From Bryobacterales bacterium (lineage in GTDB: Bacteria; Acidobacteriota; Terriglobia; Bryobacterales; Bryobacteraceae), in NCBI GenBank assembly GCA_020847045.1, contig JADLCT010000041.1:1-43671 (forward strand): DNA of 43,671 nt, given 5' to 3'. Position 1 is the stretch's first letter, and each line of letters opens with the position of its first letter. Under the pieces are notes generated by a model, which was not told the origin of the DNA, made no database searches, and saw only the letters and a list, made by a program, of their open reading frames with translations. The position numbers were made by a program, and so were the translations under genes. Shown here one piece after another: positions 33,601 through 42,641 of this stretch.

Positions 33601-35076
33601 ATGCCGCCGACCGAACTGATTGTGCCCGCCGAAGTGCTCGCCACCTACGAAGCCGTAATCGGCCTCGAAGTGCACGTCCAATTGGGCACGAAGACCAAGA
33701 TTTATTGTGGCTGCCCCACCGGTTTCGGCGCTCCGCCCAACACGAACGTCTGCCCGGTCTGCCTCGGCATGCCGGGCGCTCTGCCCGTGTTGAACCGCGG
33801 CGTGGTGGAGTATGCCGTCAAGGCCGGACTCGCCTTGAATTGCGTCATCCGGGAGGAGTCCATCTTCGCCCGCAAGAACTACTTTTATCCCGACCTCCCC
33901 AAGGGCTACCAGATCTCGCAATACGACCGTCCGGTCGCCGAACACGGCTTCATCGACATCATCGCCGGCGAGCAGCACAAGAGGATCGGCGTCACGCGCG
34001 CACACCTGGAAGACGACGCCGGAAAGAGCATCCATGACGGCTACCGGGACTCGGATCTCTACACCTACGTCGATCTGAACCGCACCGGAACGCCTCTTAT
34101 CGAGATCGTCTCGGAGCCCGATTTACGCACCTCCGACGAGGCCTACGCCTACCTGACCGAGCTGAAGCAACTGATGCAGTTCATCGGCGTCTCGGAGTGC
34201 GACATGGAAAAAGGCCAGCTTCGTTGCGACGCCAATGTCAGCGTCCGTAAACGGGGCGCGGAGAAGTTCGGCACCAAGGCCGAGGTGAAGAACGTGAACT
34301 CGTTCCGCTTCGTCAAGCTGGCTCTGGACTACGAGATCCTGCGTCAGATCGCGCTGATCGAATCCGGCGGCACGGTGGTGCAGGAGACCCGTCTCTACGA
34401 TCCCGGCACAGGCGAAACCTACTCCATGCGCTCGAAGGAAGCCGCACACGACTACCGCTATTTTCCCGAGCCCGACCTGCTGCCGCTGCGCATCTCCGGC
34501 GCCTGGCTCGACGAGCTCAAATCGTCCATGCCCGAGCTGCCTCCGGCCAAGCGCCAGCGTTTTATCGAGCAGTACGGCGTCCGCGAGTACGACGCCCAGG
34601 TGCTTACGCTGACGCGCGCCATGAGCGATTACTTTGAGACGGCCGCCGGAATTTCCGGCGACGCGCGGACGGCCGCTAATTGGGTTATGGGCGATCTCGC
34701 CGGCGCGCTTAAGTCAGAAGGACGGGAGATCACCGAGTCCCCCATTACCGCCGAAAAGCTCGGCGAACTGGTTGCGCTCATCGGCAAGGGCGAGATCTCC
34801 GGCAAGCTGGCCAAGGAGATCTTCCCCAAGATGTGGGCCACAGGGGACTCCGCGCCGGCCATCATGGATCGCGAAGGCCTGCGGCAGATTTCCGATACGA
34901 GCGCGCTCGACGCCATCATCGACGAGGTTCTGGCGAAGAACACGGCCCAGGTGGAACAGTACAAAGGCGGCAAGACCACCGTCATCGGTTTCCTTGTGGG
35001 CCAGGTGATGAAAGCCTCCCGCGGCCAGGCCAACCCTCAAATCGTGAACGATTTGCTGAAGAAGAAATTGTCCTAG
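33601..35076 (+). CDS. gatB: Asp-tRNA(Asn)/Glu-tRNA(Gln) amidotransferase subunit B
   Basis: This 491-residue protein is the tRNA-binding and kinase subunit of GatCAB, which converts misacylated Glu-tRNA(Gln) and/or Asp-tRNA(Asn). It begins YEAVIGLEVHVQL. The zinc-site cysteines are Cys36, Cys38, Cys51 and Cys54 (CGC and CPVC). LEDDAGKSIHD, LNRTGTPLIEIVSEPD and YRYFPEPDL are conserved, and a C-terminal YqeY-like tail domain ends MKASRGQANPQIVNDLLKKKLS. ATG 33601 begins the conserved N-terminus; a longer frame to 33289 runs antisense through the carboxylase gene. gatA and gatC are not adjacent. Confidence 0.97.
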   Translation: MPPTELIVPAEVLATYEAVIGLEVHVQLGTKTKIYCGCPTGFGAPPNTNVCPVCLGMPGALPVLNRGVVEYAVKAGLALNCVIREESIFARKNYFYPDLPKGYQISQYDRPVAEHGFIDIIAGEQHKRIGVTRAHLEDDAGKSIHDGYRDSDLYTYVDLNRTGTPLIEIVSEPDLRTSDEAYAYLTELKQLMQFIGVSECDMEKGQLRCDANVSVRKRGAEKFGTKAEVKNVNSFRFVKLALDYEILRQIALIESGGTVVQETRLYDPGTGETYSMRSKEAAHDYRYFPEPDLLPLRISGAWLDELKSSMPELPPAKRQRFIEQYGVREYDAQVLTLTRAMSDYFETAAGISGDARTAANWVMGDLAGALKSEGREITESPITAEKLGELVALIGKGEISGKLAKEIFPKMWATGDSAPAIMDREGLRQISDTSALDAIIDEVLAKNTAQVEQYKGGKTTVIGFLVGQVMKASRGQANPQIVNDLLKKKLS

Positions 35077-35171
35077 TACCGGAAGGTCCGCCCGGCACAC
35101 CCGGGATTCTGGCCGTTCCGTTACCCGGGCTCTATCCAAACTTACAGGCGCGGCCCTTATTCTGGCCGTGG

Positions 35172-35261
35172 ATGAGCGTTCTCGACCCGTTCTACAAGCT
35201 GGCCCTTATGCTGCTGCTCGCCGGGCTGCTTATACTTCCCGCGATCCGGGTGATGCTCTAG
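35172..35261 (+). CDS. Possible 29-residue membrane peptide
   Basis: An ATG at 35172 opens a 29-residue frame (MSVLDPFYKLALMLLLAGLL, then ILPAIRVML) that would form one membrane helix with a basic end. There is no ribosome-binding site or recognised family, and it sits in the short gap between gatB and xerC. It could be chance. Confidence 0.25.
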   Translation: MSVLDPFYKLALMLLLAGLLILPAIRVML

Positions 35262-35274
35262 CCCCGGCCCGGCG

Positions 35275-36168
35275 CTAGTCTTCCGCCTTCCTCCCGAGCG
35301 GATGCGCCTGGTCGTAGACCCGCATCAGGTCCGTCAGCGCCACCTGCGTATAGCGTTGTGTCGTGGAGAGCTGCGCATGCCCCAATAGCTCCTGAATACT
35401 GCGCAAGTCGGCGCCATCGGCCAGCAGATGCGTGGCGAAGGCGTGCCGCAGGGCGTGCGGGTGCAGGCTGGAATCACCTGCCAGGAGCATCGAATAGAGT
35501 TTCACCAGGGATCGCATGGCGCGGTCCGACAAACGGCCGCCGCGATGATTCACGAACACCGCCTGCTCGCCCGGTTTCGCGCGCCGGGCTTCCAGCCACG
35601 CCTCCAGCGCCGCGTCCGCCTTGGACCCGTAGGGAACCATACGTTCCTTCCTGCCTTTGCCCCGGACACGCAGGACACGCTCGGCGCGGTCGATGTCGGA
35701 CAGGTTCAAGCCGGATAGCTCACTGACGCGCAGCCCGCAGCCATACAGGACCTCAAACACGGCGCGGTCCCGTTCAGGAAACGGGCGGTCGAGTTTGCCT
35801 TCGGCCACCTCGTCCAGGAGGCGGTTGGTTTGCTCGGCGCCGGGCACGTTGGGGAGCCGCTTGGGCATTTTGGGAGTGCTCAGCAGCTTGGCCGGATTCG
35901 ACCGCACAGCTCCTTCGCGCATCAGGTATTGAAAAAACGTGCGGACCGAGGCCAGTTTGCGGCGGATCGACGGCACGGCCAGTCCCCGCTCATACAAGGA
36001 CGAGAGCCACATGCGCATCGCCGTCAGGTCCGGCTCGGTTCCTCCCTCGAAAAACTCGCAGAACTCGCGCAGGTCGATGCCGTAGTTGCGCAGCGTGTGC
36101 GGCGAGGCGTTCTCGCGCCGAAGCTCGTCCAGAAAAGCTTCACGGTGCGGAGACAGCGAGATGCTCAT
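35275..36168 (-). CDS. xerC: Tyrosine recombinase XerC/XerD-like
   Basis: This 297-residue site-specific recombinase has an N-terminal SAM-like core-binding domain (about 1-90). The catalytic domain carries Arg147 (CGLRVSEL), Lys172, His238/Arg241 (HALRHAF), His264 (LLGHAQL) and nucleophile Tyr273 (QRYTQV). Full length and intact catalytic residues fit chromosome-dimer resolution at dif. It overlaps the 3' end of trmFO by 29 bases on the same strand, an arrangement known from gid-codV (trmFO-xerC) in Firmicutes. That argues against a mobile-element integrase. C versus D cannot be decided by eye. Confidence 0.92.
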   Translation of the reverse strand: MSISLSPHREAFLDELRRENASPHTLRNYGIDLREFCEFFEGGTEPDLTAMRMWLSSLYERGLAVPSIRRKLASVRTFFQYLMREGAVRSNPAKLLSTPKMPKRLPNVPGAEQTNRLLDEVAEGKLDRPFPERDRAVFEVLYGCGLRVSELSGLNLSDIDRAERVLRVRGKGRKERMVPYGSKADAALEAWLEARRAKPGEQAVFVNHRGGRLSDRAMRSLVKLYSMLLAGDSSLHPHALRHAFATHLLADGADLRSIQELLGHAQLSTTQRYTQVALTDLMRVYDQAHPLGRKAED

Positions 36169-37468
36169 CGAGCGCCTCCAGGGCGAGCCGGCACACCTCG
36201 GCGTGCCGCGCGCGCTTGTCGTGCTTCATGCGCCGCCTGGCCGCCTCATCCAGTTGCGGCAACAGGTCGAAGGTGATGTTGGCCGGCTGATACCCGCGCG
36301 GATCGGCGCCGGACACATACCGGCACAGTGAACCGAGCGCGGTGGCCGGGGGCATCGCGCGCACGGATTCGCCCCGCTCGACGGCCACGGCGTTGCGTCC
36401 GGCCAGCAGTCCGGTGGCGATGGATTCGACATAGCCCTCGATGCCCGCGATCTGTCCGGCGAACAGCACGCGCGGCTCACGGCGCATCTGCAACGTCGGC
36501 AGCAGGATGGCCGGCGCGTTGATGTAGGTGTTGCGGTGGATCTGGCCGTAGCGGACAAATTCCGCATTCTCGAGGCCTGGTATCAAGCGGAAGACACGCT
36601 TCTGATCCGGATAGCGCAGGTAGTTCTGGAAGCCGACCAGGTTGTAGCTGTCGGCGCGCAAGTTCTCCTGGCGCAGTTGCACGGCGGCGTACGGCCAGCG
36701 TCCCGTGCGCGGATCGGTGAGGCCAACCGGCTTCATCGGACCGAAGCGCAGAGTGTCCGGGCCGCGCCTCGCAATCTCCTCGATGGGAAGGCATGCCTCG
36801 AAATAGGGGATGTCATCGGGGATGTGTGGCGTGTGCTGCCGCGCCTCCAGCAGCGCCGCGAGAAATCGTTCGTACTCGTCCCTATTGAACGGACAGTTGA
36901 TGTAGTCGTCCGAACCGTCCATCGACTTACCGTATCGCGACGCGCGGAACGCCACGTCCATGTTGATCGAGCCGGCCTCGACGATGGGCGAGATCGAGTC
37001 GTAAAAAAACAATCGTTCGCTCCCGGTCATCCGGGCGATCGCCGTGGCCAGCGCGTCGCTGGTGAGCGGACCCGTGGCCACCACCACCACGCCCTCTTCC
37101 GGCAGATGGGTCACCTCGCCGCGGCGAATTTCGATGCCAGGCGCGCGGGACACCGCCTCGGTTACGGTGGCGGCAAATGCCTCGCGGTCCACCGTAAGAG
37201 CATGCCCGGCGGGAACGCGCACCTCCGCCGCCACTCGCAACAGCAGGGAATCCATCCGCCGCAGTTCCTGCTTCAGTAGCCACGGCGCGGAGTTCTCCGA
37301 CTCGCTTTTCAGAGAGTTCGAGCAGACCAGTTCGGCCAGTTGCGCGCTCTTATGCGCCGGCGTCATGCGCTCCGGCCGCATCTCGTACAGTGTGGCCCGC
37401 GCACCCGCACGGGACACCTGCCAGGCCGCCTCGCAGCCCGCCAAACCGCCGCCAAGAATATGAATCAT
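36140..37468 (-). CDS. trmFO: Folate/FAD-dependent tRNA (uracil-54-C5) methyltransferase
   Basis: This 442-residue flavoprotein uses methylene-tetrahydrofolate and FADH2 to make m5U54 in tRNA. The FAD motif is ILGGGLAGCEAAWQ (3-16). The family signature YEMRPERMTPAHKSAQLAELVCSNSLKSE follows, with Cys53. ENLRADSYNLVGFQNYL and FAGQIAGIEGYVESIATGLLAG are further hallmarks. Length is normal. It overlaps xerC by 29 bases, so the two are co-expressed. Direct repeats GGAAACGCTG occur twice in the short upstream gap on its strand, of unknown meaning. Confidence 0.96.
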   Translation of the reverse strand: MIHILGGGLAGCEAAWQVSRAGARATLYEMRPERMTPAHKSAQLAELVCSNSLKSESENSAPWLLKQELRRMDSLLLRVAAEVRVPAGHALTVDREAFAATVTEAVSRAPGIEIRRGEVTHLPEEGVVVVATGPLTSDALATAIARMTGSERLFFYDSISPIVEAGSINMDVAFRASRYGKSMDGSDDYINCPFNRDEYERFLAALLEARQHTPHIPDDIPYFEACLPIEEIARRGPDTLRFGPMKPVGLTDPRTGRWPYAAVQLRQENLRADSYNLVGFQNYLRYPDQKRVFRLIPGLENAEFVRYGQIHRNTYINAPAILLPTLQMRREPRVLFAGQIAGIEGYVESIATGLLAGRNAVAVERGESVRAMPPATALGSLCRYVSGADPRGYQPANITFDLLPQLDEAARRRMKHDKRARHAEVCRLALEALDEHLAVSAP

Positions 37469-37516
37469 TCGTTCCGGATCAGCGTTTCCGGCCCAGCGTT
37501 TCCCGCCAGGATATCG

Positions 37517-38800
37517 CTAGACGCGGACCTTGTCGTAGTCGATCGGGTCGTTCACCAGATGGTATTCCGGCTCGCCGTCCATCTGGAGATAGTAGGTCTT
37601 CATCGGCGTGCGCTCGAAATCGGTCAACTGCCTGCGCGACGCCTTCCCCCCGGACCATTCGTACACGGGCACCTCGTGCGGGTTCACCGTATCGCTGAAA
37701 CCACGCTCTTTGGCGATGCGGAACAGGTTCACGTTGCCGGGTTCGTGCCCGCCCAGCCACATGCCGACCATATCCAGACGCAGCTTGTTCTTCGAAAACA
37801 TGATCAGGTTCGTCATGTAGTCGTTGCCGATGCCGAATCCATTGCCGTCGCGCCCGTAGATGCCTTCAATAATGGCCAGGCCCGGTTTTGTCGTCTGGTA
37901 GTGATCCAGCGTCTTGTGCGCCCAGATCTCGTGATTGATCGGCGCCAGTTCGGCCTTGCTTTGATACCGGGGATATCCCTTGGAGATGTGGCCCTCGAAG
38001 AACTTGTTCACCACGCGTTCCACGTTCGGGTGAATGTTGGGCTTCATGTGATCGGGCACGCCGGTGACCATGCGCCAGCCGGGGCAGAAACGCACGTAAG
38101 GCTTCACCACCAGGCCCTGCTCGTTCTTCGTGGTGAGCGTCATGCACATGCCGTGCGACTTCCACTTGGCGATATTGAGCAGCCATGTGTCCGGCTCGCC
38201 CAGCGGGGCATAGTGCGGAATGCTCGTGTAGACGACGGGCTCAGGCACCTTCGTCCAGTTCATCTCATAGCTTTCGAGGAAATTCCGCTCGCGCCGGTCC
38301 GGCTCGTTGCACACGACGCCGAGCCGCTCGTTGATGTCGGCCATGCCGCGGTAGTTCCAGGCGTGAAAATTGTTGGCTTCGAGGAAGTGGAACTTCTTCA
38401 GCCCCAACTCCTTCATGCCGAGAATGACGCCTTCGTAGAACTGCGGGTCGGTTCCCGTGCCCCAGTTGTCCTCGTCTGGACGGTTCCGCGTGCGAACGTT
38501 GGTGCAGTTCGGCTTCAGCACCACACGGTGCGACACCGGAACGCCGGGCGCGCCCTCCATCGGAATCAGCACCTCGCGGGCGAAGCGAAGACCCTCGTTC
38601 CGCTTGGCATCGTTATCGAACTTGTGTTTGACGCTGGTCTTCATGATGAAGACGGCGTTGGGGTTCGCTTCCACAAAAGGGTGAACCCCGAAAAAGGACT
38701 TACCTAACCTTGGAGCCGCTGCCAGTTGGCCTGCTCCAAACGAACCCGCGGCCATTGGCAGCGCCGCTCCGGACATCAGGAAGTTACGTCGGCTGATCAT
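37517..38800 (-). CDS. Tat-exported DUF362-type protein
   Basis: This 427-residue protein has a twin-arginine signal (ISRRNFLMSGAALPMAAGSFGAG). The body has VLKPNCTNVRTRN, FLEANNFHAWNYRGMADINERLG, LLNIAKWKSHGMCMTLTTKNEQGLV and IIEGIYGRDGNGFG, which resemble DUF362 proteins; no CxxCxxC ferredoxin motif is present. The function is unknown, with an extracytoplasmic redox or cofactor role suggested for the family. AAGGAAC lies about 10 bases before ATG 38800. It follows the unrecognised gene by 24 bases and is likely its operon partner. Confidence 0.82.
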   Translation of the reverse strand: MISRRNFLMSGAALPMAAGSFGAGQLAAAPRLGKSFFGVHPFVEANPNAVFIMKTSVKHKFDNDAKRNEGLRFAREVLIPMEGAPGVPVSHRVVLKPNCTNVRTRNRPDEDNWGTGTDPQFYEGVILGMKELGLKKFHFLEANNFHAWNYRGMADINERLGVVCNEPDRRERNFLESYEMNWTKVPEPVVYTSIPHYAPLGEPDTWLLNIAKWKSHGMCMTLTTKNEQGLVVKPYVRFCPGWRMVTGVPDHMKPNIHPNVERVVNKFFEGHISKGYPRYQSKAELAPINHEIWAHKTLDHYQTTKPGLAIIEGIYGRDGNGFGIGNDYMTNLIMFSKNKLRLDMVGMWLGGHEPGNVNLFRIAKERGFSDTVNPHEVPVYEWSGGKASRRQLTDFERTPMKTYYLQMDGEPEYHLVNDPIDYDKVRV

Positions 38801-38824
38801 AGTCCCAGTTCCTTTGCTCTCAGT

Positions 38825-40012
38825 CTAACTGAAAACGACTACCCCCATGCGGCCCAGTTCGGGAAGGAAGACTTCGGTCATACTCTCCCGTTTCCGGGCC
38901 TCGATGGTCCGCGGCTCCTGCTCGGGCGCATACAGCTTGGCCGCGCGGAAATTACCCCGGATGCGCAATTGAACGTCAAAGGTGCGGGAGCGGCCGTAGT
39001 TCAGCAGGGTCGCCACGCTTTCGGCGCCTCGACGGGACGCCATATATACGGTTGTGCCTGCGTTCCAGGCGCGCACGGGACGGTTGCGGTAGGTCACCAG
39101 GTCGATCACGTCGAGAGCGAATTCGCTCGGATCGGCCACAGGTTCCTTATAGGCGGCGATGAGTCCCTTTCCCAATGAATAGAAGTTGCGGTCCTTCTGT
39201 TCCCTGGACAGCTTCATACCCTTTTCGCGCCACCAGGCCTTGTCACCCGGCGCGTCCACGACGAGCTGCGCCCCGGCGCGCGCATGCGCCAGAAGACGAG
39301 TCCGCACCGCGGGCGAGGGGTCCGCGATGCCCGCCGCGACCATGCACAGACAGCCGGGGCTGGGTGTGGGAACATCCTCGCCACGCACCACCCGCTGGGA
39401 CGCGCCGCGGCGGAACATGAGGTTGGCCAACTCCTGCGACTCTCCCTCGTCCACCATCATTGTGATGGTCGAATACATCGGGTGGCCGAACAAGGCCCGG
39501 TTGGTTCGCAGCCACGCAGCCAACGATCCGAATCTCTTCCATGCCTGAATCGCCGCCGCGTCCTGCGCCTGTAATTGACGCCGGAAACGTTCGTCAGGCG
39601 CGGCAACCCAGTTGCCGCCCATCGCGCGGGCCTCCATAAGCCCGATTTCCAGGGATTCGTACGGCACCATCCGGCCGCCGTCCACGCCCGAATCCTTGTT
39701 CGCCTCGTAGCCGAGCACCACCGGCCTTCCGGGGTGGAGCGCGCGCTGACAGGCCACGGTCCAGGCATTGGAATCGATCCACGGCTCGCGGCTCGCGCTT
39801 CCGACCTCTTCCACCCAATCGACGCGTGTGCCCGGAGTCCGGATGCCCGGCCACAGCGCCTCTTTGTGCAACTCGGGAATCCCCGCCGGAGGTTTGGCTT
39901 CCGGTCCCGTTCCCATGACGGCTTCCACGCCGGCTTCCCGGAAGAGCGCCTCTGGTTTCGGCTCGCCGTCCGGCCAGCGGACGATCAGTGAGGTGAGTGG
40001 GTCGAGCGGCAT
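38825..40012 (-). CDS. Unrecognised 395-residue protein
   Basis: I do not recognise this protein. It has no signal peptide or membrane helix. The middle (VVLGYEANKDSGVDGGRMVPYESLEIGLMEARAMGGNWVAAPDERF, then TRLLAHARAGAQLVVDAPGDKAWW) and the C-terminal beta-rich segment (GTTVYMASRRGAESVATLLNYGRSRTFDVQLRIRGNFRAAKLYAPEQEP) recall the late domains of glycoside hydrolase-like proteins, with a GATase-like and a beta-sandwich part; this is a weak impression. A -10-like TATACT (40024-40029, minus strand) sits between GGAGA/TCTCC arms 11 bases before ATG 40012. It is probably in an operon with the DUF362 gene. Confidence 0.72.
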   Translation of the reverse strand: MPLDPLTSLIVRWPDGEPKPEALFREAGVEAVMGTGPEAKPPAGIPELHKEALWPGIRTPGTRVDWVEEVGSASREPWIDSNAWTVACQRALHPGRPVVLGYEANKDSGVDGGRMVPYESLEIGLMEARAMGGNWVAAPDERFRRQLQAQDAAAIQAWKRFGSLAAWLRTNRALFGHPMYSTITMMVDEGESQELANLMFRRGASQRVVRGEDVPTPSPGCLCMVAAGIADPSPAVRTRLLAHARAGAQLVVDAPGDKAWWREKGMKLSREQKDRNFYSLGKGLIAAYKEPVADPSEFALDVIDLVTYRNRPVRAWNAGTTVYMASRRGAESVATLLNYGRSRTFDVQLRIRGNFRAAKLYAPEQEPRTIEARKRESMTEVFLPELGRMGVVVFS

Positions 40013-40046
40013 TCTGTAAGGAGAGTATATCTCCGTAAGACGCCGG

Positions 40047-41528
40047 CTAACAGGCCCATTGGGGTGCTTGTTGCTCTAGACTTTTTAACTTTGCCGTAAG
40101 TGTAGTCCGCTTCAACCTGAGTAGCTCGGCGGCCAGTTTCTTGTTTCCGTTTGTTTTCCGTAGGGCCTGTTCCAGAATGCCCAGTTCGATGCGCCCGACG
40201 GTGGCTTCAAAGTCCAGCCCCTCATCGGGCACGAACACATACGGCTTGTCCGTTTGCGGCAGGGGCCTTGTCGAGGCCGAGGGCAACGGGAAATCTCCCG
40301 GCGCCAGCACGTCGCGCGAACCGCACAGGACGATGGCCATCTCCACGGCGTTCTCCAGTTGCCGCACGTTACCCGGCCAGGAGAATCGCGACAGCCTGTC
40401 CAGCGTCTCCGGGGCGATTCGTTTCACCGGCAGGTCTTCCTGCCGGCACACCTTCTCAATGAAGTGCTGCGCCAGCAGTGGCACATCCCCGCCCCGCTCC
40501 CGCAGAGGCGGCATGAGGATGGGCACGACGTTGATCCGGTAATAAAGATCCTCCCGAAACTCCCCCAGCCGCACCTTCTCCAGCAGGTCCGCGTTCGATG
40601 CCGCCACCACGCGCACGTCCACCTTGATGGTCTCCGAGCTACCCAGACGTTGAAACTCCCTGTCCTGAAGCACACGCAGCAGCTTGGCCTGCAATTCCAG
40701 CGGCATCTCGCCGATCTCATCCAGAAAGAGCGTGCTCTTGTGCGCCTGCTCAAAGCGTCCCTGACGGTTCTGCACCGCCCCCGTAAAGGCTCCCTTCACA
40801 TGGCCGAACAGCTCGGCCTCAATCAGGTTCTCCGGCAATGCGCTGCAATTCACGGCCACCATCGGCAGCGCCGCCCGCCCACTGGCGAGATGAATGGCGC
40901 GCGCCACCATCTCCTTGCCCGTCCCGGTTTCGCCTTGGATCAGCACCGTACACCGGCGGTTGCCGATAAGACGGATCGTATCGAGCACACGGCGGATGGC
41001 CGGACTGCCGCCCACCAGGCTCCTGCGCCAGGGCTCGGCCGCCTCGGTAAGGCGCCACACCGTTTCGCGGAGCCGCGCGTGCTCGAGCAAAGCTTCCAGG
41101 CGCTCCGGCGCCACGCGCGCGTCCATGCTTTCCCGCCAGACGTCGAAGGCGCCCAAACGGATGAGCCGCGCCACGGCATCATCGGTCAGTGACGGATCGT
41201 GAATCACCACGGGCACGCCAGGACCCAGGCGCTGCGCCTCTTCCAGCAGTTGGCCCGGAGTCCAACCCTGACAGGGAAAACTGGCGAGCAGAGCGTCGTA
41301 CCGCGCCATGCGAAACCGCGCAAGCGCTTCCACGGAATCGGTTACCAACTCCACGGACGCCTGCCCGGCATCCCCGCCGCCTGCTTCAATCGATGGGATT
41401 CGAGCGCCGCTTTCGGAACCTGGCAGGCCCGGCTCCGGAAGTAGCCACATCAGGCGGATCCGGTGCGCCGCTGGAATCGGATGTGCTGCCATGTTGGGCG
41501 CCACCTTCCTCAGTCCAAACTTGCTCAT
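40047..41528 (-). CDS. Orphan sigma-54 activator with pseudo-receiver
   Basis: This is a 493-residue NtrC-class regulator. Residues about 25-145 look like a degenerate receiver (YDALLASFP where DxxLLD is expected, so Ser replaces the phosphoacceptor Asp). The AAA+ domain (about 170-410) has GETGTGKE (199-206), a canonical GAFTGA loop (246-251) and LFLDEIGE. A Fis-type helix-turn-helix ends the protein (NKKLAAELLRLKRTTLTAKLKSL). No kinase gene is adjacent, so phosphorylation-independent control is likely. ATG 41528 is the first start; ATG 41492 is an alternative. It follows ferrochelatase on the same strand with an 81-base gap, but a link to heme is not shown. Confidence 0.93.
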   Translation of the reverse strand: MSKFGLRKVAPNMAAHPIPAAHRIRLMWLLPEPGLPGSESGARIPSIEAGGGDAGQASVELVTDSVEALARFRMARYDALLASFPCQGWTPGQLLEEAQRLGPGVPVVIHDPSLTDDAVARLIRLGAFDVWRESMDARVAPERLEALLEHARLRETVWRLTEAAEPWRRSLVGGSPAIRRVLDTIRLIGNRRCTVLIQGETGTGKEMVARAIHLASGRAALPMVAVNCSALPENLIEAELFGHVKGAFTGAVQNRQGRFEQAHKSTLFLDEIGEMPLELQAKLLRVLQDREFQRLGSSETIKVDVRVVAASNADLLEKVRLGEFREDLYYRINVVPILMPPLRERGGDVPLLAQHFIEKVCRQEDLPVKRIAPETLDRLSRFSWPGNVRQLENAVEMAIVLCGSRDVLAPGDFPLPSASTRPLPQTDKPYVFVPDEGLDFEATVGRIELGILEQALRKTNGNKKLAAELLRLKRTTLTAKLKSLEQQAPQWAC

Positions 41529-41609
41529 CCATCGGACGCCCCGGACAAAATATGAACGCTACCCTTCGATATTTATTCTCCTATGCCGCCTTACCCTCTT
41601 CCGGGAGGC

Positions 41610-42635
41610 CTATGGCCGCCGGCTCCCGCCGGGCTTGCCCACCGGCGCCGGGCAGCATCCGGCCGGACAATCGTCCGGCATGGGTCCGAGCAGCCCCATC
41701 GACTTGCGGCTGGTTCCTTCCATACGTTCCAGCATCAGTTCCCGGATCATAGTGATAAAGCGTGGGTGATTCCCCACGGTTCCTGCGCGCGCCATGCGCA
41801 GGCCAAGTTGATCACACACCTGCCGGGCCTCGTAATCCAGATCGTAGAGCACCTCCAGGTGATCACTCAGGAAACCAACGGGGGCCACCACCACATTTCT
41901 TGCACCTCGCGCGACTGCCTCGTGCAGGGCAACGTTGATGTCCGGTTCCAGCCAGGGCTGCGTGGGCGGTCCGCTCCGGCTCTGGTATACGAGCCGCCAG
42001 TTCTCGCGCCCGGCGAGTTGCCCCACCAGTCCGCACGCCTCCGTCAACTGGCCGACGTACCGGCAATTCTCCGCCATGGTGAGAGGGATGCTGTGCGCCG
42101 TGAACAGCAGCGGCGCCTCGCCGCGATCCGGTTCCGGAAGCGAGGCATACGCATCGCGGACGCGCGCGGCCATGGGCTCGATGAAACCAGGGTGATTGTA
42201 AAACAGCCGCAACCTCTCCACCTCGGGCGCGCCGGGGCCCACCTCAGCCTGGGCTTCGGCGATGTTGTCCAGGTACTGGCGGCAACTGGAGTAGCTGGAC
42301 CATGCCGACGTGATAAACGCCAGCGCCCGGCGGACGCCATCAGCTTTCATGAGGCGCAGCGTATCGGGCAGCGTGGGATGCCAGTTCCGGTTTCCGAGGT
42401 AGACGGGCAGGCGCGGGCCACGCGCCTCCAGTTCCGCGCGCAGCGAAGCGATGAGCGTCTCCACCTGCGCGTTGATGGGGCTCTTGCCTCCGAAGTGATG
42501 ATAGTGCTCCGCCACCTCTTCCAAACGCTCGCGCGGGATCCGCCGGCCCCGGGTGACGTTCTCGAGAAACGGCATCACGTCTTCGGGACGGTCCGGGCCG
42601 CCGAAGCTCACAACCAGCAGCGCGTCGAAATCCAT
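41610..42635 (-). CDS. hemH: Ferrochelatase (coproporphyrin type likely)
   Basis: This 341-residue enzyme inserts Fe(II) into a porphyrin. VVSFGGPDRPEDVMPFLENVTRGR opens the protein. The catalytic His is His181 (FTAHSIP) and the acidic partner Glu261 (FLSDHLEVLYDLD). TSAWSSYSSCRQY has Cys118, and the C-terminus has Cys323, Cys327 and Cys328 (DDCPAGCC). That is the four-cysteine pattern of [2Fe-2S] ferrochelatases described in Mycobacterium and Caulobacter. The divergent coproheme decarboxylase gene implies coproporphyrin III as substrate (CpfC role). Starts of the two genes are 30 bases apart. Confidence 0.95.
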   Translation of the reverse strand: MDFDALLVVSFGGPDRPEDVMPFLENVTRGRRIPRERLEEVAEHYHHFGGKSPINAQVETLIASLRAELEARGPRLPVYLGNRNWHPTLPDTLRLMKADGVRRALAFITSAWSSYSSCRQYLDNIAEAQAEVGPGAPEVERLRLFYNHPGFIEPMAARVRDAYASLPEPDRGEAPLLFTAHSIPLTMAENCRYVGQLTEACGLVGQLAGRENWRLVYQSRSGPPTQPWLEPDINVALHEAVARGARNVVVAPVGFLSDHLEVLYDLDYEARQVCDQLGLRMARAGTVGNHPRFITMIRELMLERMEGTSRKSMGLLGPMPDDCPAGCCPAPVGKPGGSRRP

Positions 42636-42641
42636 CTCTAC

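Noticed and set aside
35275..36168. Tyrosine recombinase as sign of an integrated element
   Set aside because: It overlaps trmFO, has housekeeping length and context, and no tRNA-linked repeats, phage or plasmid genes are nearby.
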